Source: Bradyrhizobium sp. ISRA430
GTDB taxonomy: Bacteria > Pseudomonadota > Alphaproteobacteria > Rhizobiales > Xanthobacteraceae
Assembly (NCBI RefSeq): GCF_029909975.1
Contig: NZ_CP094516.1
Span: 5,642,001 to 5,706,000 of the forward strand
Direction: 5' to 3'
Length of the DNA: 64,000 bases
This document shows, one piece after another, positions 9,570 to 19,757 of the stretch. Position 1 is the first letter of the stretch; the number at the start of each line of letters is the position of its first letter. Below the pieces are notes generated by a model that had not been told where the DNA came from, searched no databases, and was given only the letters and a program-made list of their open reading frames with translations. The translations under genes and the position numbers were made by a program.

Positions 9570-12140
9570 TCACAAATTCCGCAACACCGTGGCGGGCTTT
9601 TTGTTCAACGCCAACAGCGTGCCGGCAAGCCCAAGTCCGACGGTAACAATGAGGGCGGCCGCGACCACAGCGGCGGCGCTGCCGGCCTGCCAGACGAAGC
9701 TCAGCGTCATCAGCCGCGTCACGATCATCCAGGCTGCGATGCTGCCGGCGATCACGCCGAACACTGCGGTGGCGAGCCCGATCAGCAGGTATTCGAGTGC
9801 ATAGGCGCCGAGCAGTCGCAGCCGCGTCGCACCCAGCGTCTTCAGGATCACCGCATCGTAGACGCGGTGGCGGTGGCCGGCGGCGAGCGCCCCGCCCAGG
9901 ACCAGGATCGCCGAGATCAGGGTCACGGCGCTGGCGCCGCGGATCGCCAGCGCGAGATTGGTCACGACCGAGCCGACCGTCTCCATCACCTCGCGCACGC
10001 GCACGCTCGTCACCATCGGATAGGCATCCGCAACCTGCTTGATGATCTTGCCGTCGCCGGTCGCGTCGCCTCCGGTTTCCGTCAGCGTTGCGATATGGGT
10101 ATGCGGCGCGCCCTTGAAGGCGTTCGGCGAGAACACGAGAACGAAATTGATGCCGAGCCCCTGCCAGTCGATGTTGCGCAGATTGCTGATTCTGGCCGGG
10201 ATGTCGCGGCCGAGCACGTTGACCACGACCTCATCGCCGATCTTCAAGGACAGCCCGTCGGCGATCTTCTTCTCCATCGAGACCAGCGGCGGTCCGGAAT
10301 AGCCGGCGCCCCACCACTCGCCCTCGACCACCTTGGATCCCTTCGGCAGCTCGCCGGTATAGGTCAGGCCGCGGTCGCTTTGCAGCACCCATTCGGAATC
10401 GGTCGTGGGCTTCAGGTCCTCGGCGCGGACACCGCGCGCGGCGACGATGCGCCCGCGCAGCATCGGCACGTCCTCGATCCTCGCACCCGGCACGATCTGG
10501 TGGAGATAGTCGTCGAATTGCGCAGCCTGCGTGCTCGGGATGTCGATGAAGTAGAACGATGGCGCACGGTCAGGCAAAGCCGCCAGGAACTGCCGGCGCA
10601 GATTGCCGTCGATCTGGGTGATGGTGACGAGCACGGCGAGCCCGAGTCCCAGCGACAGCACCACGGAGGGCGTCAGCGCGCCCGGCCGGTGGATGTTGGC
10701 GATCGCAAGCCGCAGCATCGGCAGCCGCGTGCGCGGCAATCGCCGCGCGATCGCCATCAAGAGGGCGGCGATGCCGCGGAGCAGCGCGAACACGACAACG
10801 GAGGAGAGCACGAACACCGCGGCGATGCGCTTGTCGAAGGACAGGCCGATCACGACTGCGACGAGCAGGGCGATCACCGCGCTCATGAAGGCGAGATAGC
10901 GCCAGCGCGGCCGGTGCCATTCGGCGCTGATGGTGTCGCGGAACAGTGCCGCGACCGGCACGTCATGCACACGGCCGAGCGGCCACAGGCCGAAGGCGAG
11001 CGCGGTCAGGAGGCCATAGACGAACGACAGCGCCAGCTCGTCGGCATGCACGGACGGCACTACCGGCAGCGGCAGCAGCTTGCCGAACAGGCCGACGATG
11101 GCGAAGGGCATCGCAGCGCCCAGCGCAAGCCCGATCACCGAGCCGATCCCGGCGAGCAGGATCACCTGCACGAGATAGATGCCGAACACGTCGCGCCCCG
11201 TCGCGCCGATGGCCTTGAAGGCGGCGATCACCTCGAGCCTGCGGTCGATATGGCTCTTCACGGCATTGGCAACGCCGACGCCGCCGACCAGCAGCGCGGC
11301 AAGGCCCACCAGGGTGAGGAACTGCGTGAACCGGTTGATGTTGCGCTCGAGCTGCGGCGAGGCATTCGAGCGGCTGCGGATCTCCCAACCGGCTTGCGGC
11401 GCTGCGTTGCGCGCCTCGTCTATGAAGGCCTCGGTGGCGCGCTCGCTGTTGGCATTGTCAGGCAGCTTCACCCGATAGACCCAGCGCACCAGGCTGCCGG
11501 GCTGGATCAGGCCGGTGGCGCGCAAGGCCGCCTCGCTGATCAGGAAGCGCGGGCCGAAGCCGATGCCGCCGGCGAGCTTGTCGGGCTCGGCCTCGACCGT
11601 GCTGCGGATCTGGAAGGTCGATGCCCCAATGGTGACGCGGTCGCCGGTCTTCAGGGAGAGCCGCGCCAGCAGCGTCGGATCTGCGGCCGCGCCAAACGCG
11701 CCGTCGCGCTCCGCGAGCAGATCGGGCAGCGCCATTTGCGGCGCCAGCGTCAACTGGCCGAGCATAGGATAGGTGTCGTCGACCGCCTTCATCTCGACCA
11801 GCGCGAGCTTGCCGTCAGCCGAGCGCGCCATGCCGCGCAGGGTGGCCGCGATGGAGACGGTGCCGCGCGAGCGCAGGAAGGCGACCTCGTCTAGCTTGGC
11901 CTCGCGCTGAAACAGCACGAAGGAGGCGTCGCCGCCGAGCAGCGTGCGGCCCTCGCGGGCAAGACCGTCGCTGAGGCTTGCCGAAACCGAGCCGACGCCG
12001 GCGATCGCCATCACGCCGAGGGCGATGCAGGCAATAAAGACGTAGAAGCCGCGCAGGCCCCCGCGCAATTCGCGCAGCGCGTAGCGCAGCGACAGCGCGG
12101 CGCCGCTGCCCCGCGCAAACGATTCGGCTGTAGCGCTCAT
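9570..12140 (-). CDS. ABC transporter permease, FtsX-like (YbbP type)
   Basis: An 856-residue permease with an N-terminal helix, a large periplasmic domain, and two FtsX-type four-helix regions (about residues 265-440 and 730-850), the usual YbbP architecture. It pairs with the ATPase upstream: the ATG (12138-12140) overlaps that gene's TGA (12137-12139), so the two are co-translated. In E. coli the same trio, ybbA-ybbP divergent from tesA, is conserved. The transported substrate is unknown; export or extraction of lipids or lipoproteins is suspected for related systems. Confidence 0.9.
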   Translation of the reverse strand: MSATAESFARGSGAALSLRYALRELRGGLRGFYVFIACIALGVMAIAGVGSVSASLSDGLAREGRTLLGGDASFVLFQREAKLDEVAFLRSRGTVSIAATLRGMARSADGKLALVEMKAVDDTYPMLGQLTLAPQMALPDLLAERDGAFGAAADPTLLARLSLKTGDRVTIGASTFQIRSTVEAEPDKLAGGIGFGPRFLISEAALRATGLIQPGSLVRWVYRVKLPDNANSERATEAFIDEARNAAPQAGWEIRSRSNASPQLERNINRFTQFLTLVGLAALLVGGVGVANAVKSHIDRRLEVIAAFKAIGATGRDVFGIYLVQVILLAGIGSVIGLALGAAMPFAIVGLFGKLLPLPVVPSVHADELALSFVYGLLTALAFGLWPLGRVHDVPVAALFRDTISAEWHRPRWRYLAFMSAVIALLVAVVIGLSFDKRIAAVFVLSSVVVFALLRGIAALLMAIARRLPRTRLPMLRLAIANIHRPGALTPSVVLSLGLGLAVLVTITQIDGNLRRQFLAALPDRAPSFYFIDIPSTQAAQFDDYLHQIVPGARIEDVPMLRGRIVAARGVRAEDLKPTTDSEWVLQSDRGLTYTGELPKGSKVVEGEWWGAGYSGPPLVSMEKKIADGLSLKIGDEVVVNVLGRDIPARISNLRNIDWQGLGINFVLVFSPNAFKGAPHTHIATLTETGGDATGDGKIIKQVADAYPMVTSVRVREVMETVGSVVTNLALAIRGASAVTLISAILVLGGALAAGHRHRVYDAVILKTLGATRLRLLGAYALEYLLIGLATAVFGVIAGSIAAWMIVTRLMTLSFVWQAGSAAAVVAAALIVTVGLGLAGTLLALNKKPATVLRNL

Positions 12141-12859
12141 GCTTGCGAATGCTGCGTATCGATGCGCCCGGAGCGCAAACGGATCACGCGATCGCAGCGA
12201 TGCGCGAGCGAGGAATCGTGCGTGACCAGCACCAGCGTCATGCCGCGCTCGGCATGCTTGGTGAAGAGCAGATCGACGATCTGCTTTCCGGTCGCCTCGT
12301 CGAGATTGCCGGTCGGCTCGTCGGCAACGAGGATCGCGGGATCGGGCGCCAGCGCCCGGGCGAGCGCGACGCGCTGCTGCTCGCCGCCCGAGAGCTGCGT
12401 CGGATAGTGATGCAGGCGGTCGCCGAGCCCGACCGATTGCAGCTCTTGTGCCGCGCGTGTCGCAGCATCCGGATTTCCGGCGAGCTCGAGCGGCACGGCG
12501 ACGTTCTCCAGTGCGGTCATTGTCGGGATCAGGTGAAAGGATTGGAAGACGATGCCGACCTGGCGACCGCGGAAGCGGGCGAGCGCGTCTTCATCGAGGG
12601 CATTGAAAGGCGTGCCATTGACCACCACCTCTCCACTATCAGGTCGCTCCAACCCCGCCATCACCATCAGCAGCGTGGATTTGCCCGAGCCTGACGGGCC
12701 GATCAGGCCGATCGTCTCGCCCGAGGCGACTCGCAGGCTGATGTCCTTGAGGATGTGAACGCGTGCCGCGCCCGTACCCAATGAGAGATTGACGTTGGAG
12801 ATGGCGATGGTGTCCGGCACGGTGCCGGTGAGCGAAGAGGATTCGATGCGACTGTCCAT
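12137..12859 (-). CDS. ABC transporter ATP-binding protein, LolD/YbbA type
   Basis: A 240-residue ATPase with Walker A GPSGSGKST, Q-loop IVFQSFHL, signature LSGGEQQRVALARAL, Walker B ILVADEPTGNLDE and switch histidine LVTHD. These place it in the MacB/LolD/YbbA group that drives FtsX-like permeases. I use the ATG at 12859; a TTG six codons upstream is less likely. It overlaps the permease by 4 bp. Its start codon lies on a CCATGG word shared with a possible start of the divergent esterase. Confidence 0.92.
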   Translation of the reverse strand: MDSRIESSSLTGTVPDTIAISNVNLSLGTGAARVHILKDISLRVASGETIGLIGPSGSGKSTLLMVMAGLERPDSGEVVVNGTPFNALDEDALARFRGRQVGIVFQSFHLIPTMTALENVAVPLELAGNPDAATRAAQELQSVGLGDRLHHYPTQLSGGEQQRVALARALAPDPAILVADEPTGNLDEATGKQIVDLLFTKHAERGMTLVLVTHDSSLAHRCDRVIRLRSGRIDTQHSQA

Positions 12860-13559
12860 GGTCCGGTCATATGGCAACTCCGCGGGCGCGGTCGAGAGGC
12901 GTTACGGATTGTTCATGCACATAGCCGTGTTGATGTTCGCTTTGATGACGGCGGCGGCTCCGGCAGTGGCCGAGGGGCAGTCCGCGGCGAAGCCGATCAG
13001 GCTCGTCGTGCTCGGCGATTCCTTGAGTGCGGGGCTTGGCCTTCCAGGTCAGGAAGCGTTCCCGGCAAGGCTCCAAAAAGCCTTGCAAGACAAAGGCGTA
13101 GCCGTCGATATGACGAATGCCGGGGTGTCCGGCGATACCTCGTCGGGAGGGCGCGACCGGCTCGACTGGTCGGTGCCCGATGGAACCGAGGGCGTGATCG
13201 TCGAGCTCGGGGCAAACGACGCGCTGCGCGGCATAGACCCGGACCTGACACGGGCGGCGCTGAGCGATATCGTTGCGCGGTTGAAGGCGCGCAAGATCGC
13301 GGTGATGCTCTGCGGCATGCTGGCGCCGCCGAATTACGGCGCCGATTATGCCGCGCGCTTCAATTCGATTTATCCGGATCTGGCGAAAAAATTCGACGTG
13401 CCGCTCTATCCGTTCTTTCTCGACGGCGTCGCGGCCGACGCCAAGCTCAACCAGGCCGACGGCATTCATCCGACGGCGGCCGGCGTCGACATCATCGTCA
13501 ACAACATCATGCCCACCATGGAGGCATTCCTTGGCACGATAAGCGAGCAACGCCGTTGA
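12858..13559 (+). CDS. SGNH-family arylesterase / lysophospholipase, TesA-like
   Basis: A GDSL hydrolase of about 233 residues. Block I is VVLGDSLSAGLGLPG, block III GANDALRG, and block V DGIHPTAAG, giving the Ser-Asp-His set. A signal peptide (HIAVLMFALMTAAAPAVA) precedes the domain, so it acts in the periplasm on esters, thioesters or lysophospholipids. The start is uncertain: ATG 12858, ATG 12846 and ATG 12915 are all in frame. The last leaves a 55-bp gap to ybbA but a signal peptide with almost no basic n-region. The divergent tesA/ybbAP layout matches that of E. coli. Confidence 0.88.
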   Translation: MVRSYGNSAGAVERRYGLFMHIAVLMFALMTAAAPAVAEGQSAAKPIRLVVLGDSLSAGLGLPGQEAFPARLQKALQDKGVAVDMTNAGVSGDTSSGGRDRLDWSVPDGTEGVIVELGANDALRGIDPDLTRAALSDIVARLKARKIAVMLCGMLAPPNYGADYAARFNSIYPDLAKKFDVPLYPFFLDGVAADAKLNQADGIHPTAAGVDIIVNNIMPTMEAFLGTISEQRR

Positions 13560-13729
13560 AAAGAAGGCAGCGTCAACCCTAATTCCCAGGGTTTTCCCGG
13601 GGTGGCGCGCAGCAAGCTTCGCAGAGTCACATAACTGCGATAGGAATCAGGTTACCGGTGATTCGTCGCCGGCTCTAATTCGGATATGGTCCTGCTCAGG
13701 GGCCGTACCCAAGCATCGGGAGATGAACG

Positions 13730-14266
13730 ATGCCGCGTTTGTTCACGGGTCTGGAAATCCCGGCCGAGGTCGGCCAAACGCTTTCCAACTTGCGGGGTGG
13801 CCTTCCCGGCGCACGCTGGATCGATCCCGAAAATTATCACGTCACCTTGCGCTTCATCGGCGACATCGACGGCGCCTCCGCAAACGAGATCGCCTCGATG
13901 CTGTTTCGCGTCAACCGCAAGCCATTCGAGGTGAAGGTGCAGGGACTGACGAGCTTCGGCGGCCGCAAGCCGCGCGCGGTCGTCGCGGCCATCGAGCCGA
14001 GCAGGCCGTTAATCGAGCTGCAGGCCGAGCTCGAGCGGATGATGCAGCGGATCGGCCTCGATCCCGAGGGCCGCAAATTCATCCCGCATGTCACGCTGGC
14101 GCGGCTGCACGACGCCTCGAATCAGGATGTCGCCGACTATCTCTCGGTGCGCGGCTACTTCCCGAGCAAGGTCTTCACCGCCGAACGCTTCGTGCTGTTC
14201 TCCTCGCGCGCTTCGACCGGCGGCGGCCCGTATGTGGTCGAGGATTCCTACGACCTTTGCGCATAG
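13730..14266 (+). CDS. thpR: RNA 2',3'-cyclic phosphodiesterase ThpR
   Basis: A 178-residue 2H phosphoesterase with both HxTx motifs: HVTLRF near residue 42 and HVTLAR near residue 122. The N-terminus MPRLFTGLEIP and the GGRKPRAVVAAIEP segment are usual for ThpR (formerly LigT). In vitro the family opens 2',3'-cyclic phosphates and ligates tRNA halves; its cellular role is unclear. It is followed by a short repeat and zapE in the same direction. Confidence 0.92.
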   Translation: MPRLFTGLEIPAEVGQTLSNLRGGLPGARWIDPENYHVTLRFIGDIDGASANEIASMLFRVNRKPFEVKVQGLTSFGGRKPRAVVAAIEPSRPLIELQAELERMMQRIGLDPEGRKFIPHVTLARLHDASNQDVADYLSVRGYFPSKVFTAERFVLFSSRASTGGGPYVVEDSYDLCA

Positions 14267-14272
14267 GTCACT

Positions 14273-14302
14273 TCCCTCTCCCCGCAAGAACGGGGAGAGG
14301 AG
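14273..14302. repeat. CTCTCCCCGC-type palindromic repeat
   Basis: CCTCTCCCCG / CGGGGAGAGG fold-back with loop CAAGAA in the thpR-zapE gap. The same unit type occurs twice at 49079-49224. Confidence 0.6.
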
Positions 14303-14370
14303 AAAAAGCGCATACCTCTCGCACCAATTCTCGGCTTGCAATTTGCCGCCGTCTCTGGCCGTAAGGGGCC

Positions 14371-15558
14371 ATGCTCTCCACCACAAATTCATCGTTCCAC
14401 GCGGAATACCAGGCCGAGATCGCTTCCGGCGAGATCGAACCTGATGCGGCGCAGGCCGAGGTCGCCGAGGCCTATGCGGCACTCGACGCGCGGCTTGCGA
14501 ACTACAAGCCGCCGCGCAAGCAGGGCCTGCTCGGCCGTCTCTTCAAAAACGGCGACAAGGACGAGGCGCCGCGCGGTCTCTACGTCCATGGCGAGGTCGG
14601 TCGCGGCAAGACCATGCTGATGGATCTGTTCTTCCAGCACGCCTCGGTCGAGCACAAGCGGCGCGCGCATTTCCACGAGTTCATGGCCGACGTGCATGAG
14701 CGCATCTACGACTATCGCCAGAGTATCGCGCGCGGCGAGATCGCGGATGCCGATGTCATCGCGCTGACGGCGAATGCGATCTTCGAGGAGAGCTGGCTGC
14801 TCTGCTTCGACGAATTCCACGTCACCGACATCGCGGATGCGATGATCCTCGGCCGCCTGTTCGCAAAGCTGTTCGAGCTCGGCACGGTCGTTGTCGCGAC
14901 CTCCAACGTCGCGCCGGACGATCTCTACAAGGGTGGCTTGAACCGCGCGCTGTTCCTGCCGTTCATCGCGCAGATCACCGATCACATGGACGTGCTGCGG
15001 CTGGATGCGCGCACCGATTTCCGGCTGGAGAAGCTCCAGGGCGTGCCGATGTGGTTGACGCCGGCGGACGCCGACGCCGACGCGGCGCTGGATCGCGCCT
15101 GGATCAAATTGACCGGCGGCGCCAAATGCAAGTCGCACGATATTTCGATCAAAGGCCGCACCCTGCACGTGCCGTGCTCGGCGCACGGCGTGGCGCGGTT
15201 CTCGTTCGCGGATCTCTGCGAGAAGCCGCTCGGCGCGTCCGACTACCTAAGGCTCGCGCACGACTATCACACCATCCTGGTCGACCATATTCCAGTGATG
15301 GACTTTGCCCACCGCAACGCCGCCAAGCGTTTCATCACGCTGATCGATACGCTCTATGACAATGCCGTGAAGCTGATGGCCTCGGCCGAAGCCAATCCGG
15401 TGTCGCTCTATCTCGCAAGCGAAGGCAACGAGGCCAACGAGTTCAAGCGGACCTCATCGCGCCTGATCGAAATGAGTTCGGAATCCTATCTGGCGCTGCC
15501 TCACGGCCGCAAGGATTCCGCCGCCAGCGGCTCCACCAAGGGGCTGGTGGAGACTTAA
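14371..15558 (+). CDS. zapE: Cell division protein ZapE (AFG1-like ATPase)
   Basis: A 395-residue AFG1-family P-loop ATPase. Walker A is GEVGRGKT (residues 74-81), Walker B is LLCFDEFHVTDIADAM, and HFHEFMADVHERI is a family signature. In E. coli ZapE binds the constricting FtsZ ring and is needed under low oxygen or high temperature; the mitochondrial homologue aids respiratory complex turnover. Its place upstream of mdh and sucCD is common in Rhizobiales. The length is full and no key residue is missing. Confidence 0.94.
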   Translation: MLSTTNSSFHAEYQAEIASGEIEPDAAQAEVAEAYAALDARLANYKPPRKQGLLGRLFKNGDKDEAPRGLYVHGEVGRGKTMLMDLFFQHASVEHKRRAHFHEFMADVHERIYDYRQSIARGEIADADVIALTANAIFEESWLLCFDEFHVTDIADAMILGRLFAKLFELGTVVVATSNVAPDDLYKGGLNRALFLPFIAQITDHMDVLRLDARTDFRLEKLQGVPMWLTPADADADAALDRAWIKLTGGAKCKSHDISIKGRTLHVPCSAHGVARFSFADLCEKPLGASDYLRLAHDYHTILVDHIPVMDFAHRNAAKRFITLIDTLYDNAVKLMASAEANPVSLYLASEGNEANEFKRTSSRLIEMSSESYLALPHGRKDSAASGSTKGLVET

Positions 15559-15581
15559 GTCCTATCTCACCATCCACCGCC

Positions 15582-15710
15582 GTCATTCCGGGGCGCGACC
15601 AACGGGTCCGCGCGAAGCGCGGCCCGATGACAGGCTCCGAGCCCGAAATCCATAACCACTGTCGGGAGTATGGATTCCGGTCTCGTCGCTCGCGGCGCCC
15701 CCGGAATGAC
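15582..15710. repeat. GTCATTCCGGGG-type intergenic palindromic element
   Basis: About 129 bp bounded by GTCATTCCGGGGCGC and GCCCCCGGAATGAC, near-perfect inverted termini. Internal words are ATCCATAACCAC and TATGGATTCC. It lies between zapE and mdh. The element at 38571-38721 has the same left end and the same ATCCATAACCAC word. Confidence 0.85.
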
Positions 15711-15785
15711 GGGTGCTGGCCGGAATCTCGGCAAGCCCGACAATTGAGCATCCGGCGACTTGAACGGGGGAGGCGAAAGGGATAA

Positions 15786-16805
<1,020 letters not shown>

Positions 16806-16817
16806 ACGCGACAATCC

Positions 16818-16849
16818 CCGCCGAAGATCGAAAAGCCGGTCTTCGGCGG
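16818..16849 (+). terminator. Terminator hairpin after mdh
   Basis: CCGCCGAAGA / TCTTCGGCGG perfect 10-bp stem, 12-nt loop, followed by TTTCATTTT, 12 bp after the mdh stop. It probably separates mdh from the sucCD unit. Confidence 0.85.
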
Positions 16850-17021
16850 TTTCATTTTCCGGGCCCCGGCGGCAGCCGCCGGCGGGTTCCGGATCCGGTA
16901 GTCCAGAGATCTCGAACGGATTGAAGAATCCGGGTTGCAGTTCCTGTGGTATATGGTATGCCAGCCACAAGACTGAGGTGGGCCCATGGGGTCACCGCCC
17001 GCGGGTTCAGGGAGCGACGAT

Positions 17022-18218
<1,197 letters not shown>

Positions 18219-18222
18219 GGCC

Positions 18223-18702
18223 ATGACCCAAGACCATCTCGCCGCATCATCCCCGTTGCCGGAGCACGCACGCCTTGCCGCGTTCGCCGGCGAATGGAAT
18301 GGCGAGGAGATGGTCTACCCGTCGCGCTGGACTGCCGGCGGGCCGGCTACCTCGCGCACCGTGGCGCGCATGGATCTCAACGGCTTCTATCTGATCCAGG
18401 ACGGCGTCCAGATGCGCGACGGCAAGGAGATCTTCGCCACCCACGGCATCTTCACATACGACCGCGACGACCGGACCTACAAATTGTTCTGGTACGACTC
18501 GCTTGGCTACACGCCGCCCTCGCCCGCCTCCGGCGGGTGGGTCGGCAAGACCCTGACGCTGGTGCGCGGCTCGCTGCGCGGCAATGCGCGCCACGTCTAC
18601 GAGATCATCGACGACAATTCCTACGCATTGAAGATCCAGTTCTCGCCGGACGCGGAAGGTTGGGCCGACGTGCTCACCGGCGTCTATCGTCGCATCCACT
18701 GA
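18223..18702 (+). CDS. DUF1579-like protein inside the suc operon
   Basis: A 159-residue soluble protein starting 4 bp after sucC and ending 33 bp before sucD. It resembles DUF1579-type beta-barrel proteins (RLAAFAGEWNGEEMVYPSRW near the start; DGKEIFATHGIFTYDRDDRTYKLFWYDS in the middle), but the match is from memory and moderate. No signal peptide or membrane segment is visible. Its position makes co-expression with succinyl-CoA synthetase nearly certain; function unknown. The lipocalin-like look could mean it binds a small ligand. Confidence 0.7.
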   Translation: MTQDHLAASSPLPEHARLAAFAGEWNGEEMVYPSRWTAGGPATSRTVARMDLNGFYLIQDGVQMRDGKEIFATHGIFTYDRDDRTYKLFWYDSLGYTPPSPASGGWVGKTLTLVRGSLRGNARHVYEIIDDNSYALKIQFSPDAEGWADVLTGVYRRIH

Positions 18703-18735
18703 CCTCTCACTGTTAGTTTCGCGAAAGCAGACCTC

Positions 18736-19620
18736 ATGTCCATCCTGATCGACAAGAACACCAAGGTCATCTGCCAGGGCTTCACCGGCAAGAACGGCAC
18801 CTTCCATTCCGAAGCTGCGCTCGCCTATGGCACCAAGATGGTCGGCGGCACCTCGCCTGGCAAAGGCGGCTCGACGCATCTGGGTCTGCCGGTGTTCGAC
18901 ACCGTGCGCGAGGCACGTGAGAAGACGGGCGCGGATGCGTCCGTGATCTACGTGCCGCCGCCGGGCGCAGCCGACGCGATCTGCGAAGCCATCGATGCCG
19001 AGATCCCCTTGATCGTATGCATCACCGAAGGCATTCCGGTCGTCGACATGGTGCGCGTGAAGCGCTCGCTCGCCGGTTCCAAGTCGCGCCTGATCGGGCC
19101 CAACTGCCCGGGTGTCATGACCGCCGGCGAGTGCAAGATCGGCATCATGCCGGCCAACATCTTCAAGACCGGCAGCGTCGGCATCGTCTCGCGCTCCGGC
19201 ACGCTGACCTATGAGGCGGTGTTCCAGACCTCGCAGGAAGGCCTCGGCCAGACCACCGCAGTCGGCATCGGCGGCGACCCGGTCAAGGGCACCGAGTTCA
19301 TCGACGTGCTGGAGATGCTGCTCGCCGACCCCAAGACCGAATCGATCATCATGATCGGCGAGATTGGCGGTTCCGCCGAGGAGGACGCCGCTCAGTTCAT
19401 CAAGGACGAGGCTAAGCGCGGTCGCAAGAAGCCGATGGTCGGCTTCATTGCTGGTGTCACCGCACCTCCCGGCCGCCGTATGGGCCACGCCGGCGCGATC
19501 ATCTCCGGCGGCAAGGGCGACGCCAATTCCAAGACCGAAGCAATGAAATCGGCCGGAATCACGGTCTCTCCGTCCCCCGCCCGCCTCGGTCATACGCTTG
19601 CCGAAAAGTTGAAAAGCTAA
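18736..19620 (+). CDS. sucD: Succinyl-CoA synthetase (ADP-forming), alpha subunit
   Basis: A 294-residue SucD. It has the CoA-binding fold ([20 protein letters not shown]) and the phosphohistidine region [16 protein letters not shown], in which the histidine is the transient phosphate carrier. [20 protein letters not shown] is also typical. It partners SucC upstream. The next gene, sucA, begins 137 bp downstream, so a separate sucA promoter is possible. Confidence 0.98.
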   Translation: MSILIDKNTKVICQGFTGKNGTFHSEAALAYGTKMVGGTSPGKGGSTHLGLPVFDTVREAREKTGADASVIYVPPPGAADAICEAIDAEIPLIVCITEGIPVVDMVRVKRSLAGSKSRLIGPNCPGVMTAGECKIGIMPANIFKTGSVGIVSRSGTLTYEAVFQTSQEGLGQTTAVGIGGDPVKGTEFIDVLEMLLADPKTESIIMIGEIGGSAEEDAAQFIKDEAKRGRKKPMVGFIAGVTAPPGRRMGHAGAIISGGKGDANSKTEAMKSAGITVSPSPARLGHTLAEKLKS

Positions 19621-19757
19621 TTCAGTTCTTCGTACTTTTCCGGGCGAAGTTTCGTAGCAAATAGGATAAACGGTGCCTGTCGCGTCGAGCCCCTGCCGGG
19701 GAGCTCGGCGCCAGCGCCGTTTGTTATGCGCGAACCGAAATCGCCAGGAACTCAAGT

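Noticed and set aside
9477..11894. 805-residue open frame on the plus strand
   Set aside because: Antisense to the FtsX-like permease; rich in Gln, Arg, His and Asp with no recognisable motif.
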